DNA from: Chitinophagaceae bacterium UBA7600
GTDB taxonomy: Bacteria > Bacteroidota > Bacteroidia > Chitinophagales > Chitinophagaceae
Direction: 5' to 3'
DNA length: 64,000 bases
Assembly (NCBI GenBank): GCA_002478885.1
Contig: DLKC01000004.1
Location: forward strand, 35,236 to 99,235
Part shown: piece by piece, positions 8,447-17,728 of the stretch
Layout of the letters: each line of letters opens with the position of its first letter
Numbering within the stretch: position 1 is the first letter of the stretch
Notes under the pieces: generated by a model
Database searches by the model: none
What the model saw: the letters and a program-made list of their open reading frames with translations, nothing else
What the model was told of the DNA's origin: nothing
Position numbers and translations under genes: made by a program

Positions 8447-10540
8447 ATACTCGATAGCCCTATTGAATACCTGAAAGGGGTGGGTCCTCTCCGTGGCGAC
8501 CTGCTCAAAAAAGAGCTTGGCATATTTACCTTTCGCGACCTGCTTGATCATTTTCCCCTGCGGCATATCGATAAAACGGTTGTCAGCAACATCAGCGATA
8601 TCAATTACCAAACCGATTTTATCCAGGTGTCGGGCAAACTGGTATATGCTGAAGTGATGGGGGAGCGGTCTGGCAAAAGGCTTGTTGCCGAAATAAGAGA
8701 CAGCAGCGGCAGGATAGAACTGGTCTGGTTCCAAGGTATACATTGGGTACAAAAGATACTGCAGCCCGGGAGTGATTACCTTGTCTGGGGACGGGTAAGC
8801 TTCTTCAATGGCAAGCCGCAAATGAGCCACCCGGAAATAGAAGTTTTTGCCGAAAGCAAATCAGACGGAAAAAATTTCCTGGAACCGGTTTACCCCACCA
8901 CGGAAAAGTTAAAGGCAAGGTCGCTCAATGGCAGACAACTTGGCAAATTGATGGCCGCTTTACTGCCACAGGTAAGCGAAATAGACGTGCCCGAAAATCT
9001 TCCCGCGGAAGTACTCGGTACAATGAAACTCACCGGCAGGTACAGGGCTTATTGCGATCTGCATTTTCCTCCTGATGCCGGGGCTTATGAAGCAGCGGTG
9101 AAAAGACTGAAATTCGAAGAACTTTTTATTGCCCAGACGCGTTTACAACTCGTGCGTATTAACCGGCACCGCAGCAGTCAGGGTGTGGTATTTGAAAAAG
9201 TCGGCGATTTCTTCAATGATTTTTATAAAAATCATTTACCATTTGAGTTAACCGGTGCACAAAAAAGGGTGATGAGAGAGATAAGGGCCGATACTGCTAT
9301 GGGCCACCAGATGAACCGGCTGCTGCAGGGAGATGTCGGCAGCGGAAAAACCATTGTGGCATTGTTGTGTATGCTGCTTGCTGCTGACAATGGGTACCAA
9401 AGCTGTATGATGGCGCCAACTGAAATCCTCGCCCGCCAGCATTACGAAAGCCTGCATACACTTTTGCATAAAATGCCTGTGAACATTGCCCTGCTTACGG
9501 GCAGCACCAAAACCAGGGAACGAAAAAAAATATTGGAGGCGCTTCTCGACGGAACCATACAGCTTGTCGTGGGTACGCATGCAGTCATTGAAGATAAAGT
9601 GCAATTCAAAAACCTGGGTTTTGCTATCGTTGACGAACAGCACCGCTTTGGTGTGGCACAGCGTGCAGAATTATGGAAGAAAGCAACTATACCGCCACAT
9701 GTGCTTGTGATGACGGCAACACCTATCCCGCGTACACTGGCAATGACTGCCTATGGCGATCTCGATTACAGCGTAATGGATGAGCTGCCTCCCGGCAGGC
9801 AACCAATATCAACGGTGCACCGGTTTGAGACGAAGAGGGCGCAGGTAATGGATTTTATTAGAGCGGAGATCGGAAAGGGAAGACAGGCCTATATTATTTA
9901 CCCGTTAATCGAAGAGAGTGAAAAGCTGAGCTATGAAGATCTGATGCAAGGTTACGAGCAGGTGAAAGGCTTTTTCCCTGAATCAAAATACAGCATCAGC
10001 ATGGTGCATGGGAGAATGCCTGCCGAACAGAAAGACGTAAACATGCAACGTTTTGTTAGAAACGACACACAGATCATGGTGAGTACAACGGTTATAGAAG
10101 TGGGCGTGAATGTGCCAAATGCCAGCGTTATGGTAATAGAAAGCGCCGAAAAGTTCGGACTTTCGCAGTTACATCAATTACGCGGAAGAGTGGGGCGCGG
10201 CGTGGAAAAGAGTTATTGTATACTTTTAACGGGCAGTAAGGTAAGTAACGAGGCACGTGCACGCATTCAAATCATGTGCGACACAAACGACGGGTTTGTG
10301 ATCGCGGAAAAAGATCTTGAACTACGGGGACCGGGAGATATAGAAGGAACAAGACAAAGCGGGCTATTAAACTTTAAGCTGGCCAGCATTGTTAACGATA
10401 AGGCATTGCTTGAAAAGGCGAAAGCACTCAGCGAAAAAATACTTAATGCCGATGAAAAGCTCGAAACCGCTGCCAACCAGCCACTGAAAGACTATCTTAT
10501 TTCACAAAAAGGAAAAACTGCCTGGAGTAAAATTTCGTAA
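8447..10540 (+). CDS. recG: ATP-dependent DNA helicase RecG (start codon unclear)
   Basis: RecG remodels stalled replication forks and Holliday junctions. The wedge/OB domain is N-terminal, Walker A GDVGSGKT lies near residue 290, the helicase box DEQHRFG follows, and VMTATPIPRTLAMT and the TRG-type C-terminus GPGDIEGTRQSG are all present. The first canonical start is a GTG at 8480, but it lies inside the conserved peptide SPIEYLKGVGP. The reading frame and conservation continue upstream to about 8447 (codons for LDSPIEYLKG), where only ATA or ATT could initiate before the in-frame stop at 8414. The start given is therefore an ATA, and either a rare start codon or a small sequence error is likely. 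With this start the length is about 697, normal for RecG. Confidence 0.9.
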   Translation: MLDSPIEYLKGVGPLRGDLLKKELGIFTFRDLLDHFPLRHIDKTVVSNISDINYQTDFIQVSGKLVYAEVMGERSGKRLVAEIRDSSGRIELVWFQGIHWVQKILQPGSDYLVWGRVSFFNGKPQMSHPEIEVFAESKSDGKNFLEPVYPTTEKLKARSLNGRQLGKLMAALLPQVSEIDVPENLPAEVLGTMKLTGRYRAYCDLHFPPDAGAYEAAVKRLKFEELFIAQTRLQLVRINRHRSSQGVVFEKVGDFFNDFYKNHLPFELTGAQKRVMREIRADTAMGHQMNRLLQGDVGSGKTIVALLCMLLAADNGYQSCMMAPTEILARQHYESLHTLLHKMPVNIALLTGSTKTRERKKILEALLDGTIQLVVGTHAVIEDKVQFKNLGFAIVDEQHRFGVAQRAELWKKATIPPHVLVMTATPIPRTLAMTAYGDLDYSVMDELPPGRQPISTVHRFETKRAQVMDFIRAEIGKGRQAYIIYPLIEESEKLSYEDLMQGYEQVKGFFPESKYSISMVHGRMPAEQKDVNMQRFVRNDTQIMVSTTVIEVGVNVPNASVMVIESAEKFGLSQLHQLRGRVGRGVEKSYCILLTGSKVSNEARARIQIMCDTNDGFVIAEKDLELRGPGDIEGTRQSGLLNFKLASIVNDKALLEKAKALSEKILNADEKLETAANQPLKDYLISQKGKTAWSKIS

Positions 10541-10587
10541 ACAACATTTAGTGTATCGCTAACGTTATTATCGGATTATTAGTATGT

Positions 10588-10646
10588 TCTTTGGGAGCCA
10601 GGCTTTGGTACGGGTATTAAGCACCGGTTGCGTCGCACTCTTGTAC
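10588..10646 (+). repeat. Dispersed element, copy 6 (short form)
   Basis: Core GTTGCGTCGCACTCTTGTAC at 10627-10646 is the exact consensus. The left arm (GGGAGCCAGGC) is degenerate. It faces copy 7. Confidence 0.85.
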
Positions 10647-10689
10647 TTAAGCAAATGCATTAGCAATTTTGCCATGAAAATGGAACCCT

Positions 10690-10744
10690 GAAACGAGCGT
10701 GGCAACAGGCGATGCCACAGAGAACAGTCGCCGGTAACAAAAAG
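10690..10744 (-). repeat. Dispersed element, copy 7 (degenerate core)
   Basis: On the minus strand: TTTTTGTTACCGGCGACTGT, GTGGCATCG, then a decayed core (CTGTTGCCACGCTCGTTT). The left arm is well preserved and it forms a facing pair with copy 6. Confidence 0.6.
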
Positions 10745-10791
10745 ATGTTTTTATTCAGGCTGATTTTTGTAATTTTTTAAAAAGTAAACTC

Positions 10792-13700
10792 TTGAATTCG
10801 TTTTACAAATTTTGTGCGGTCACCCTTGCACTCTTTTCTGCCCTGGCATCTGAAGGCCAGACACTGGAATTCGTGGAAAACAAAGGACAATGGGACCCGC
10901 AGGTTTCCTATAAAAGCGACTTAGGTGGAAGTGCGTTCTTTCTTCAACAGAAAGGATACATGGTTTTACTCAACAACAAAGATGATCTTCGCGCTATTGC
11001 CTATGCTTATTCGGGCCACGACCACGATAAAAAGATATCTGAAACATCACATAACCTCAGCAGCCCGGGTCCGGAGGGGAAATTGACGTTGCATTCACAC
11101 GCGTACCAGGTAAATTTTGTGGGTGCCTCTGAACATCCAAATATTATTCCCGACAAACCGATCAATACGTATAACAACTATTTCCAGGGGTCGGATAAGT
11201 CTCGGTGGGCAGCGAATTGCAAAATATACCGTGCGGTAGTGTATGAAAATATGTATCCAGGCATAGACGTGCGTTATTATACCGACAAGGGTAATTTAAA
11301 ATATGACCTGATCGTTCACCCCGGCGCTGACCCTGCTAAAATTGCACTTCGATTTGATGGCACACAAGGCATAAGCGTTAAGAACGGCAACCTGGTCGTT
11401 AAAACTTCGCTCGGCGATGTTACCGAAATGAAACCTTATTGCTATGAGCTGAATGATAAAGGCAGGGCCGACGTTACAGCAAAGTTTGTTGTGGAAGGCA
11501 ATACGGTAAAGTTTAAATTAGATGCTTATACAAAAGGAGCCACACTAGTGATAGACCCGGTGTTGGTATTCGCCAGTTTTACCTACAGCCAGTCAGACAA
11601 CTGGGGTTATACCGCAACCTATGACGGATCCGGTAATTTTTATGCCGGAGGTATTTCATTTGGAACCGGTTTCCCGGTGAGCACCGGTGCATTTCAAACA
11701 GCATTTGGTGGCGGTGCCAATGAAGGACAATTGGGCGGGTACGATTGCTCGATTATTAAACTGAGCTCTGATGGCACGCAGCGCCTGTACGGAACATATG
11801 TGGGAGGCTCCGGCAACGAACAGCCGCACAGTCTTGTTGTAGATAACCAGGGCAATTTAATTATCGCAGGACGTACAAATTCAGACAATTTTCCTTCCAC
11901 ACTTCCAATGGTGGGCAAAGGAGGAGCATTTGATATTTTTATCACAAAACTTAGTGTCGACGGAACGGCATTGCTTGCTTCGCGTAAAATCGGTGGAACG
12001 TCCGACGATGGCGTAAACATTCGTTCAAAAGAGATCCCGGGCCCATTAAGCATTTCGCGCAACTATGGCGACGATGCGAGAAGTGAAGTGATCGTTGATA
12101 ATAACAACAATATTTACCTTGTCAGTTGCACGCAATCGAGTGATTTTCCTGTCAGCGCAAATGCGTTTCAACCCTCCTTTGGTGGTGCTCAGGATGGCGT
12201 TGTGCTTAAAGCAAATGCCAACCTGAGCAATTTTGATTTTATATCGTTTATCGGTGGCAGTAGTAATGATGCCGCTTTTTCATTGTCACTTAACCCGGGC
12301 AATAACAATATTTACGTGGGGGGCGCTACTGCCAGTGGTAACCTGCCAGGTACGGGAGTAAATAACGGACCTGTTATTTACAGCAGTTACAGGGGGGGAG
12401 AAAGTGATGGATTTATTGCTATCATTGGCAATACTGCGGGAGCGCCGTCGCTGATCAAATCCTGCTATGTAGGAAGCAGTGGCAATGACATGCTCTATGG
12501 TGTTCAGTTTGACAAGTATGGTTTCCCATATATAACCGGTACAACAACCATCGCTTTCCCCGTGATCAACGCCCCGTTTAACACAGTGGAGCAGGCAGAT
12601 GGTAAGCAGTATATAACAAAGCTTCAGCCTGACCTTAGCGGGGTGGTTTATTCTGCAAATTTTGGTAAGGGGTTGGGTGCTCCGGACATTTCTCCAACAG
12701 CGTTTCTTGTTGACCGCTGTGAAAATGTTTATGTAGCCGGCTGGGGTGGCGGAATCAATTCCGGTGAGGGGTATCCCAACGCAAATACCTCTGGATTAAA
12801 AACCACGGCAGATGCGATAAGGCCAACTTCGGATGGCAGTGATTTCTATTTCTTTATCCTGGAAAAAAACGCTTTAAGCCAGCTATACGGAACTTTTTAC
12901 GGCAACATCGACAACGTTCCGGACGTTGGAGACCATGTAGATGGCGGTACCAGCCGTTTTGACAAAGAAGGTGTGATATACGAGGCCTTATGCGCCAATT
13001 GCGGTGTAATTGGCAATTTTCCCACCACACCGGGCGTCTGGGGTCCCGATAATCCGGCTCAAACAGGTGCGCAATGCAACGAAGCGATGTTAAAAATTGC
13101 ATTTGAATTTGCGGGGGTCGGAGCTGGATTACAGTCGGCCATTGACGGTGTTCCCCGGGATACCGCCGGTTGTTTGCCACTGACTGTTGATTTCAGGGAT
13201 ACCATTGCCAATGGTAAAAAATTTATCTGGCATTTTGGAGACGGCTCACCAGATGTTAGCACAGATGTGCCGTCGACGCAACATACATTTAACAGCCTTG
13301 GCAACTTTAAGGTAAGACTTGTTTCCATTGATTCACTTACCTGTAATATTGCCGATACGGCATACCTTACCATCAGGGTTCGGGATGACAAGGCAGACGT
13401 AAGTTTTACTTCATTAAAACTACAACCCTGTGATTCCCTGAAATACCAGTTTACGAATACTTCGGTGGCTCCGGTGACAAGGCCTTTTGGTCCTGCCAGC
13501 TTCGAATGGAGTTTTGGCGATGGTACGACGCTCATATCAAATGCGCCTAATGTGATACACAGTTACCCGGCCTCCGGAACCTATAATGTAGCATTGCGGC
13601 TTATTGATACCGGTTATTGTAATTCCCCGGATTCTGCAACATTGCAATTGCGCATTGCTGCAAATGTGAAGGCGCAGTTTGAAACGCCTCCTGCCGGTTG

Positions 13701-14433
13701 TGTTCCATACACTGCAGTCTTCAATAATACTTCTTTGGCCGGTCAGCAATTTTTCTGGGATTTTGGCGATGGCACTACTTCAACCGATGTAAATCCTGTT
13801 CACACTTATAATTTTATCGACACGTACACTGTGAGGCTGGTTGTGGTAGATCAGCAAACCTGCAATATTACCGACAGCACTCAGCAAACTATTATTGTGA
13901 GCGCAAAACCTACAGCGGGCTTTACTTTTGGGCCAAAGCCACCGCAGGAAAACACGCCTACCGAATTTACCAATTTCTCCTTTGGTGCTACATTGTACAA
14001 ATGGACTTTTGGCGATGGTGACAGCCTTGTAACCGCTAACAGGGATACTGTTATCAAGCATATCTACAATACGACAGGCACTTTTAATGCATGCCTGGTC
14101 GCTTTTAATCAGTTTGGTTGTACTGACACATTATGCCAGCCGGTGCAGTCAATTATTGTACCTTTAATAGACGTGCCAAATGCTTTTACACCCAATGGTG
14201 ATGGGGTCAATGATAAGGTTACGGTAAAAGGCTATGGCATACAAAAAATGGACTGGAGAATATATAACCGTTGGGGCGCCCTCGTATTTCAATCTGCCAG
14301 CCCTTCAATAGGATGGGATGGCATGTACAAAGGTAAATTGCAGGCCCAGGAGGTGTATGTATATGTGCTTGATGTTACGTTCTCAGACGGTACCAACTAC
14401 AGGAAAAAAGGTGATATAACTCTTTTACGATAG
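10792..14433 (+). CDS. Large secreted PKD protein with T9SS type B C-terminal domain
   Basis: 1213 residues starting at TTG with a signal peptide (about 1-22, ending ALASEG). The N-terminal block (about 24-270, FVENKGQWDPQV) matches the DUF7948 module. Beta-propeller-like SBBP repeats follow (about 270-760; VGGSGNEQPHSL, IGGSSNDAAFSL). At least four PKD domains (about 790-1125) repeat W.FGDG signatures. The gliding-motility-associated C-terminal domain (about 1128-1213; NAFTPNGDGVND, RIYNRWGALVF, GWDG, YVYVLDVTFSDG) is the type B T9SS signal. The protein should be exported by Sec, moved across the outer membrane by the type IX machinery, and held at the surface through the PorP/SprF protein encoded 19 bp downstream. 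A surface adhesin or polymer-binding role is inferred. Confidence 0.92.
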   Translation: MNSFYKFCAVTLALFSALASEGQTLEFVENKGQWDPQVSYKSDLGGSAFFLQQKGYMVLLNNKDDLRAIAYAYSGHDHDKKISETSHNLSSPGPEGKLTLHSHAYQVNFVGASEHPNIIPDKPINTYNNYFQGSDKSRWAANCKIYRAVVYENMYPGIDVRYYTDKGNLKYDLIVHPGADPAKIALRFDGTQGISVKNGNLVVKTSLGDVTEMKPYCYELNDKGRADVTAKFVVEGNTVKFKLDAYTKGATLVIDPVLVFASFTYSQSDNWGYTATYDGSGNFYAGGISFGTGFPVSTGAFQTAFGGGANEGQLGGYDCSIIKLSSDGTQRLYGTYVGGSGNEQPHSLVVDNQGNLIIAGRTNSDNFPSTLPMVGKGGAFDIFITKLSVDGTALLASRKIGGTSDDGVNIRSKEIPGPLSISRNYGDDARSEVIVDNNNNIYLVSCTQSSDFPVSANAFQPSFGGAQDGVVLKANANLSNFDFISFIGGSSNDAAFSLSLNPGNNNIYVGGATASGNLPGTGVNNGPVIYSSYRGGESDGFIAIIGNTAGAPSLIKSCYVGSSGNDMLYGVQFDKYGFPYITGTTTIAFPVINAPFNTVEQADGKQYITKLQPDLSGVVYSANFGKGLGAPDISPTAFLVDRCENVYVAGWGGGINSGEGYPNANTSGLKTTADAIRPTSDGSDFYFFILEKNALSQLYGTFYGNIDNVPDVGDHVDGGTSRFDKEGVIYEALCANCGVIGNFPTTPGVWGPDNPAQTGAQCNEAMLKIAFEFAGVGAGLQSAIDGVPRDTAGCLPLTVDFRDTIANGKKFIWHFGDGSPDVSTDVPSTQHTFNSLGNFKVRLVSIDSLTCNIADTAYLTIRVRDDKADVSFTSLKLQPCDSLKYQFTNTSVAPVTRPFGPASFEWSFGDGTTLISNAPNVIHSYPASGTYNVALRLIDTGYCNSPDSATLQLRIAANVKAQFETPPAGCVPYTAVFNNTSLAGQQFFWDFGDGTTSTDVNPVHTYNFIDTYTVRLVVVDQQTCNITDSTQQTIIVSAKPTAGFTFGPKPPQENTPTEFTNFSFGATLYKWTFGDGDSLVTANRDTVIKHIYNTTGTFNACLVAFNQFGCTDTLCQPVQSIIVPLIDVPNAFTPNGDGVNDKVTVKGYGIQKMDWRIYNRWGALVFQSASPSIGWDGMYKGKLQAQEVYVYVLDVTFSDGTNYRKKGDITLLR

Positions 14434-14452
14434 ACGACTGAATTTTGATGAT

Positions 14453-15478
14453 ATGAAAAATCGTGCGACCATATGTTTGATTATTGCATGTTATGCGGGA
14501 TTTTATACAAATTCAACAGCACAAGACCTGCATTTTTCTCAATATTTCAATTCGCCGCTTTTGGTTAACCCTGCCAATGCAGGTTTTGCTCCCGATGTTG
14601 ATTACCGTGTTGGTATCAACTACCGCAACCAGTGGGCAAGCGTAACCCCTAATCCTTATAAAACAATGGATGTATGGGGCGATGTTCAATTATTCAACAA
14701 CAGGTTCCAGGATGGTTGGGTAGGCCTGGGTGGCTCCATCATAAAAGACCAGGCCGGTAGCGGTGGCCTTAGCTCTACCAAAGGTTTTGCATCTATCGCC
14801 TACCACCAGTTGCTTGGATTTAACAGCCTGCTAAGCGGCGGCTTTAATATTGGCTTTGTCAACAAGCGAATTGATGTTTCCAAGCTTACCTTCGATAACC
14901 AGTGGAATGGGAAATTTTTCGACGTAACAATACCCAGCGGAGAGCAGTTTGCGTATAATTCCGCTACCTATCTCGATTTGCAGGCTGGGTTAAATTATGC
15001 CTTGTTTCCCAGCGACAACGCGTATCTGAACGTGGGTTTTAGTGCCATGCATTTAAACCGGCCCAAAGAAACTTTCTTTTCTGATAATATTGCTGACACG
15101 CGTATTGCGCCAAGGCTCACCCTTTTTCTCAACGGTAGTTTCAAACTTAACGATCAGTGGATCGTTAATCCTAATGTGTATATAAGCCAGATGGGCGGTG
15201 CATGGGAAACGGTTGCTGGTTTAAACGCTCATTACAATCTCAGCGGCGATGGCAGTTCCCAGGTTATCGGCGGCCTTTATGTGCGCGCTAAAGACGCTTT
15301 TATTCCAATGATTGGATATGAATGGAATGACGTTGCGTTAACCATCAACTACGACGCCACGAGTTCTTCGTTGGGTACTTATAACCAAACCCGCGGAGCC
15401 TTTGAATTGTCGATTGTAAAGAGTGGTATTTTCGGCTCGGGCGGTAAAGATGTAAAATGCCCTTCAGTTAAATTCTGA
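14453..15478 (+). CDS. PorP/SprF family type IX secretion membrane protein
   Basis: 341-residue outer-membrane beta-barrel with a signal peptide (about 1-24). The family signature DLHFSQYFNSPLLVNPANAGF lies just after cleavage, and the C-terminus has alternating aromatic strands. PorP/SprF proteins serve as secretion partners for proteins carrying a type B sorting domain; SprF is needed for SprB export in Flavobacterium johnsoniae. The gene follows the type B cargo gene by 19 bp on the same strand, the standard cargo-partner arrangement, so it is probably dedicated to that cargo. Confidence 0.93.
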   Translation: MKNRATICLIIACYAGFYTNSTAQDLHFSQYFNSPLLVNPANAGFAPDVDYRVGINYRNQWASVTPNPYKTMDVWGDVQLFNNRFQDGWVGLGGSIIKDQAGSGGLSSTKGFASIAYHQLLGFNSLLSGGFNIGFVNKRIDVSKLTFDNQWNGKFFDVTIPSGEQFAYNSATYLDLQAGLNYALFPSDNAYLNVGFSAMHLNRPKETFFSDNIADTRIAPRLTLFLNGSFKLNDQWIVNPNVYISQMGGAWETVAGLNAHYNLSGDGSSQVIGGLYVRAKDAFIPMIGYEWNDVALTINYDATSSSLGTYNQTRGAFELSIVKSGIFGSGGKDVKCPSVKF

Positions 15479-15487
15479 ACGTAAAAT

Positions 15488-15506
15488 GCCCCGGCTGTTC
15501 CGGGGC
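15488..15506 (+). terminator. GC-rich hairpin after the PorP/SprF gene
   Basis: Stem GCCCCGG / CCGGGGC with loop CTGTT, 9 bp after the stop. No T-run follows, so termination efficiency is doubtful. Confidence 0.5.
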
Positions 15507-15568
15507 AGATTGCTGTTGATATTTGAAAAGTTGTCGTGATTTTCAGCGTTGGGTTTTATGATATCAAC

Positions 15569-15625
15569 TTTGTTGTAGCCAGCACCAGTAGTTTTTTCAA
15601 CATCCGTTGCGTCGCACGCTTGTAC
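15569..15625 (+). repeat. Dispersed element, copy 8 (short form)
   Basis: T-rich GTTGTAGCCAGC box, then core GTTGCGTCGCACGCTTGTAC at 15606-15625. It lies between the convergent PorP/SprF and coiled-coil genes. Confidence 0.85.
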
Positions 15626-15651
15626 TTACATCTCTGTTAACAACGAATACT

Positions 15652-16476
15652 TTATATCGATTCACCCTCTTTGCCGTCGCTGAAATTGAATTCGTATCCA
15701 TCTTCCTTATAATATTTGCGGTATTTCTCAGAGATTTCTTTTGATTGTTTTGTGCCGTTAATATAAAGATCTCCGCCGTTTTTCCATTCTATACTAAAAC
15801 GTTTGTCTTTATCAATCAGCCCGTCTTTTTGCAGTGCATCGGTAAATTCTTTTAGTTCCTGCAATTGCTTCTTCGCTTTCTCCATTTGTATCCTTGCATC
15901 TTTCATAGATTCCTCTACCTGTTTTTTCCATTCCCCGCTGTTTAGCTTTTTTTGAAGTTCTTTCATTTGCACCTGCACTTTCTCCATGTCAACTTTTTTG
16001 ATCTTCTCCTGTGCTTCTTTCATCGATTTATTTACTTCCTCCTGGATCTTTTCTATATCAACACTGTTGATCTCGACCTGTGCTTCTTTCAGTGAACGGC
16101 TCACTTCATTTTGAATTTTGTCGAAGTCAACTTTTTTCATCTCCTCTGCAATCTCTTTGTTTATCTGCGCCATGTTAAGCTGGCTCATTGCATCCTTTAT
16201 ATTTTTTGAAACCTCGATATTGATATTTTTCAGCTCAATATTCATTTTTTGCAGTTCTATGTCCAGTTCTTTCATCGCATCTTCTATGTCTTTCACTGTA
16301 AATTCATTCTTATCATAATTACGTTGGCCGGGCCGAGTTGTATCTCTGTTCCCGTTGTAGTTCGATGTACTGTCTTGCTTAATTTCATCGTCACGTTGCC
16401 AGGCAGCAGTAATAACAAGCAGAACAAGCAAAGCAGCCACCACAGCAGTTTTTGGGCCCTGGAATACATTTTTCAT
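15652..16476 (-). CDS. Membrane-anchored or secreted coiled-coil repeat protein
   Basis: 274 residues. An N-terminal hydrophobic segment (about 9-26, AVVAALLVLLVITAAW) acts as a signal or anchor. A charged region (about 55-215) follows with repeats of roughly 29 residues of the form MKKVDxxKIQxEVxxSxKEAQ, predicted to form a long coiled coil. The C-terminal tail (about 225-274) contains GGDLYINGTKQSKEISEKY, a segment seen in Chitinophagaceae envelope proteins. No enzyme motif is present. It may be a periplasmic stress or structural protein; function unknown. Confidence 0.7.
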   Translation of the reverse strand: MKNVFQGPKTAVVAALLVLLVITAAWQRDDEIKQDSTSNYNGNRDTTRPGQRNYDKNEFTVKDIEDAMKELDIELQKMNIELKNINIEVSKNIKDAMSQLNMAQINKEIAEEMKKVDFDKIQNEVSRSLKEAQVEINSVDIEKIQEEVNKSMKEAQEKIKKVDMEKVQVQMKELQKKLNSGEWKKQVEESMKDARIQMEKAKKQLQELKEFTDALQKDGLIDKDKRFSIEWKNGGDLYINGTKQSKEISEKYRKYYKEDGYEFNFSDGKEGESI

Positions 16477-16966
16477 GTGTTTTAAAATTTAATAGTTGAG
16501 GTTATTACGAATATGTTCGTAATAAAAGTACGATTGAATTCGTAGAATGTTGTATGCTGGCAGTTCATTTTGAAAAGTTTAACAGATTTCTTTATGGTCT
16601 TTTTATTATTTAGGAGGGTTTTATAAAACGGGTTCCGTTGGGAAAATTCCAAATGAATCGGTCGCGGTTGCAGTATTAAAATTGTGTTGCCATTTTTTAT
16701 AAAAGCGAGAGCGTGCGATGCCGGATAGGCCGGCACTATATTGCAGCGACCAAAGCATGATAGATTGTTGACCGGCTCAAAAAACAAACATCTATTAACG
16801 CTGTTATGTTTTTCGTAGCTTTTTTGTGAAGGGGCATGGCGTTGCCACGCTTTTTAATATAAGCTTTGCGCGAGAGCAAAGTTGTTTTAACAATATCTAT
16901 TAAATTCTATTCGTTATTTGGTTTGTAAATGGCACAGGAATTGGCTTAATTACAAAAACAAAAACC
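16477..16966. other. Intergenic region with one hairpin-insert element
   Basis: 490 bp between divergent genes. It holds the degenerate element at 16705-16786 and a small stem CTTTGC / GCAAAG at 16864-16879 followed by TTGTTTT. No gene is credible; a 101-codon minus-strand frame is repeat-derived and low quality. Confidence 0.5.
16705..16786 (-). repeat. Dispersed element, copy 9 (hairpin-insert form)
   Basis: On the minus strand: TTTTTTGAGCCGG, CATGCTTTG, GTCGCTG, then an insert with the stem TGCCGG / CCGGCA, and the core resumes as TCGCACGCTCTCGC. The insert resembles those at 44263-44304 and 48131-48209. Confidence 0.6.
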
Positions 16967-17542
16967 ATGAAAAAAATAATTCTTTCCGCAACGGCTTTTA
17001 TTCTCTTCAGCGCGATTGCAACGGCGCAGGGTTTTCATGTCGGCGCTAAGGTTGGCGCTAACCTGGACAAGATAAACGGTCAGGCATTTAAAGATGGTTA
17101 CAATCTTGGCTATCATTTAGGTGGTTTTATGGAAATTGATTTCAGCAAAAGTATCGGCATACAGCCCGAACTGTTATTTAGTCAAACAAACACTACTGCC
17201 ACTGACAACCTTGGCGATGTTTTTAAGCCTGGCGATAATATTAAACTGAATTACCTGAATATTCCGATATTATTGCGCATAAATGCCAGTAAATTACTAA
17301 CGCTGAATGCAGGCCCCCAGTTCAGCATTTTAATGAACAACCATGAGACCCTGTTGGAGAATGGGCAGGATGCATTCAAAAACGGAGACTTTGCCCTGGT
17401 GCTCGGCGCGCAGCTGAATCTCAGCTCTTTAAAGCTTTATGGCAGGTATAATATCGGGTTATCTGACATCAATGATATTGGCAGCCAGGATCAATGGAAA
17501 AGCCAGCAATTTCAACTTGGTGTGGGTTTAAGACTGTTCTAA
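16967..17542 (+). CDS. PorT-family outer membrane beta-barrel protein
   Basis: 191 residues with a signal peptide (about 1-20, MKKIILS... TAQ). The rest alternates short hydrophobic beta-strands with glycine turns (FHVGAKVGANLDKI, YNLGYHLGGFMEI, IGIQPELLFSQ) and ends in an aromatic residue (QLGVGLRLF), the usual outer-membrane barrel signature of the PorT/beta-barrel_2 family. Length suits a barrel of about eight strands. The specific role is unknown. It has its own terminator. Confidence 0.85.
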   Translation: MKKIILSATAFILFSAIATAQGFHVGAKVGANLDKINGQAFKDGYNLGYHLGGFMEIDFSKSIGIQPELLFSQTNTTATDNLGDVFKPGDNIKLNYLNIPILLRINASKLLTLNAGPQFSILMNNHETLLENGQDAFKNGDFALVLGAQLNLSSLKLYGRYNIGLSDINDIGSQDQWKSQQFQLGVGLRLF

Positions 17543-17573
17543 GCACTCAATTTCAATTATCGTCATATTTGGT

Positions 17574-17601
17574 AAGGCATCTCTAACGGGATGCCTTTTT
17601 T
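17574..17601 (+). terminator. Intrinsic terminator after the beta-barrel gene
   Basis: Stem AAGGCAT / ATGCCTT around CTCTAACGGG, followed by a T-run. Confidence 0.85.
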
Positions 17602-17637
17602 GCGACATTTTGTTACCACATTGTTGATTATCTTGCT

Positions 17638-17653
17638 TTGGCACTCTAATTGA
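17638..17653 (+). promoter_or_regulatory. Sigma-54-like promoter upstream of lon
   Basis: TTGGCAC at 17638-17644, a 5-bp spacer, then TTGA at 17650-17653. This is close to the RpoN consensus YTGGCAC-N5-TTGC, with A replacing the final C of the -12 element. It would start transcription about 65 nt before the lon ATG. No rpoN or enhancer-binding gene is in the window. Confidence 0.35.
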
Positions 17654-17728
17654 ACTTTTTACACTCCGGTCATATTGCGTATAAAATACTTTCAAGATGA
17701 CAATTTGACTTTAAGCCAGGAGAGAATT

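Noticed and set aside
16482..16787. 101-codon minus-strand frame
   Set aside because: Composed largely of a translated repeat element and AT-rich flank; no start context or protein features.
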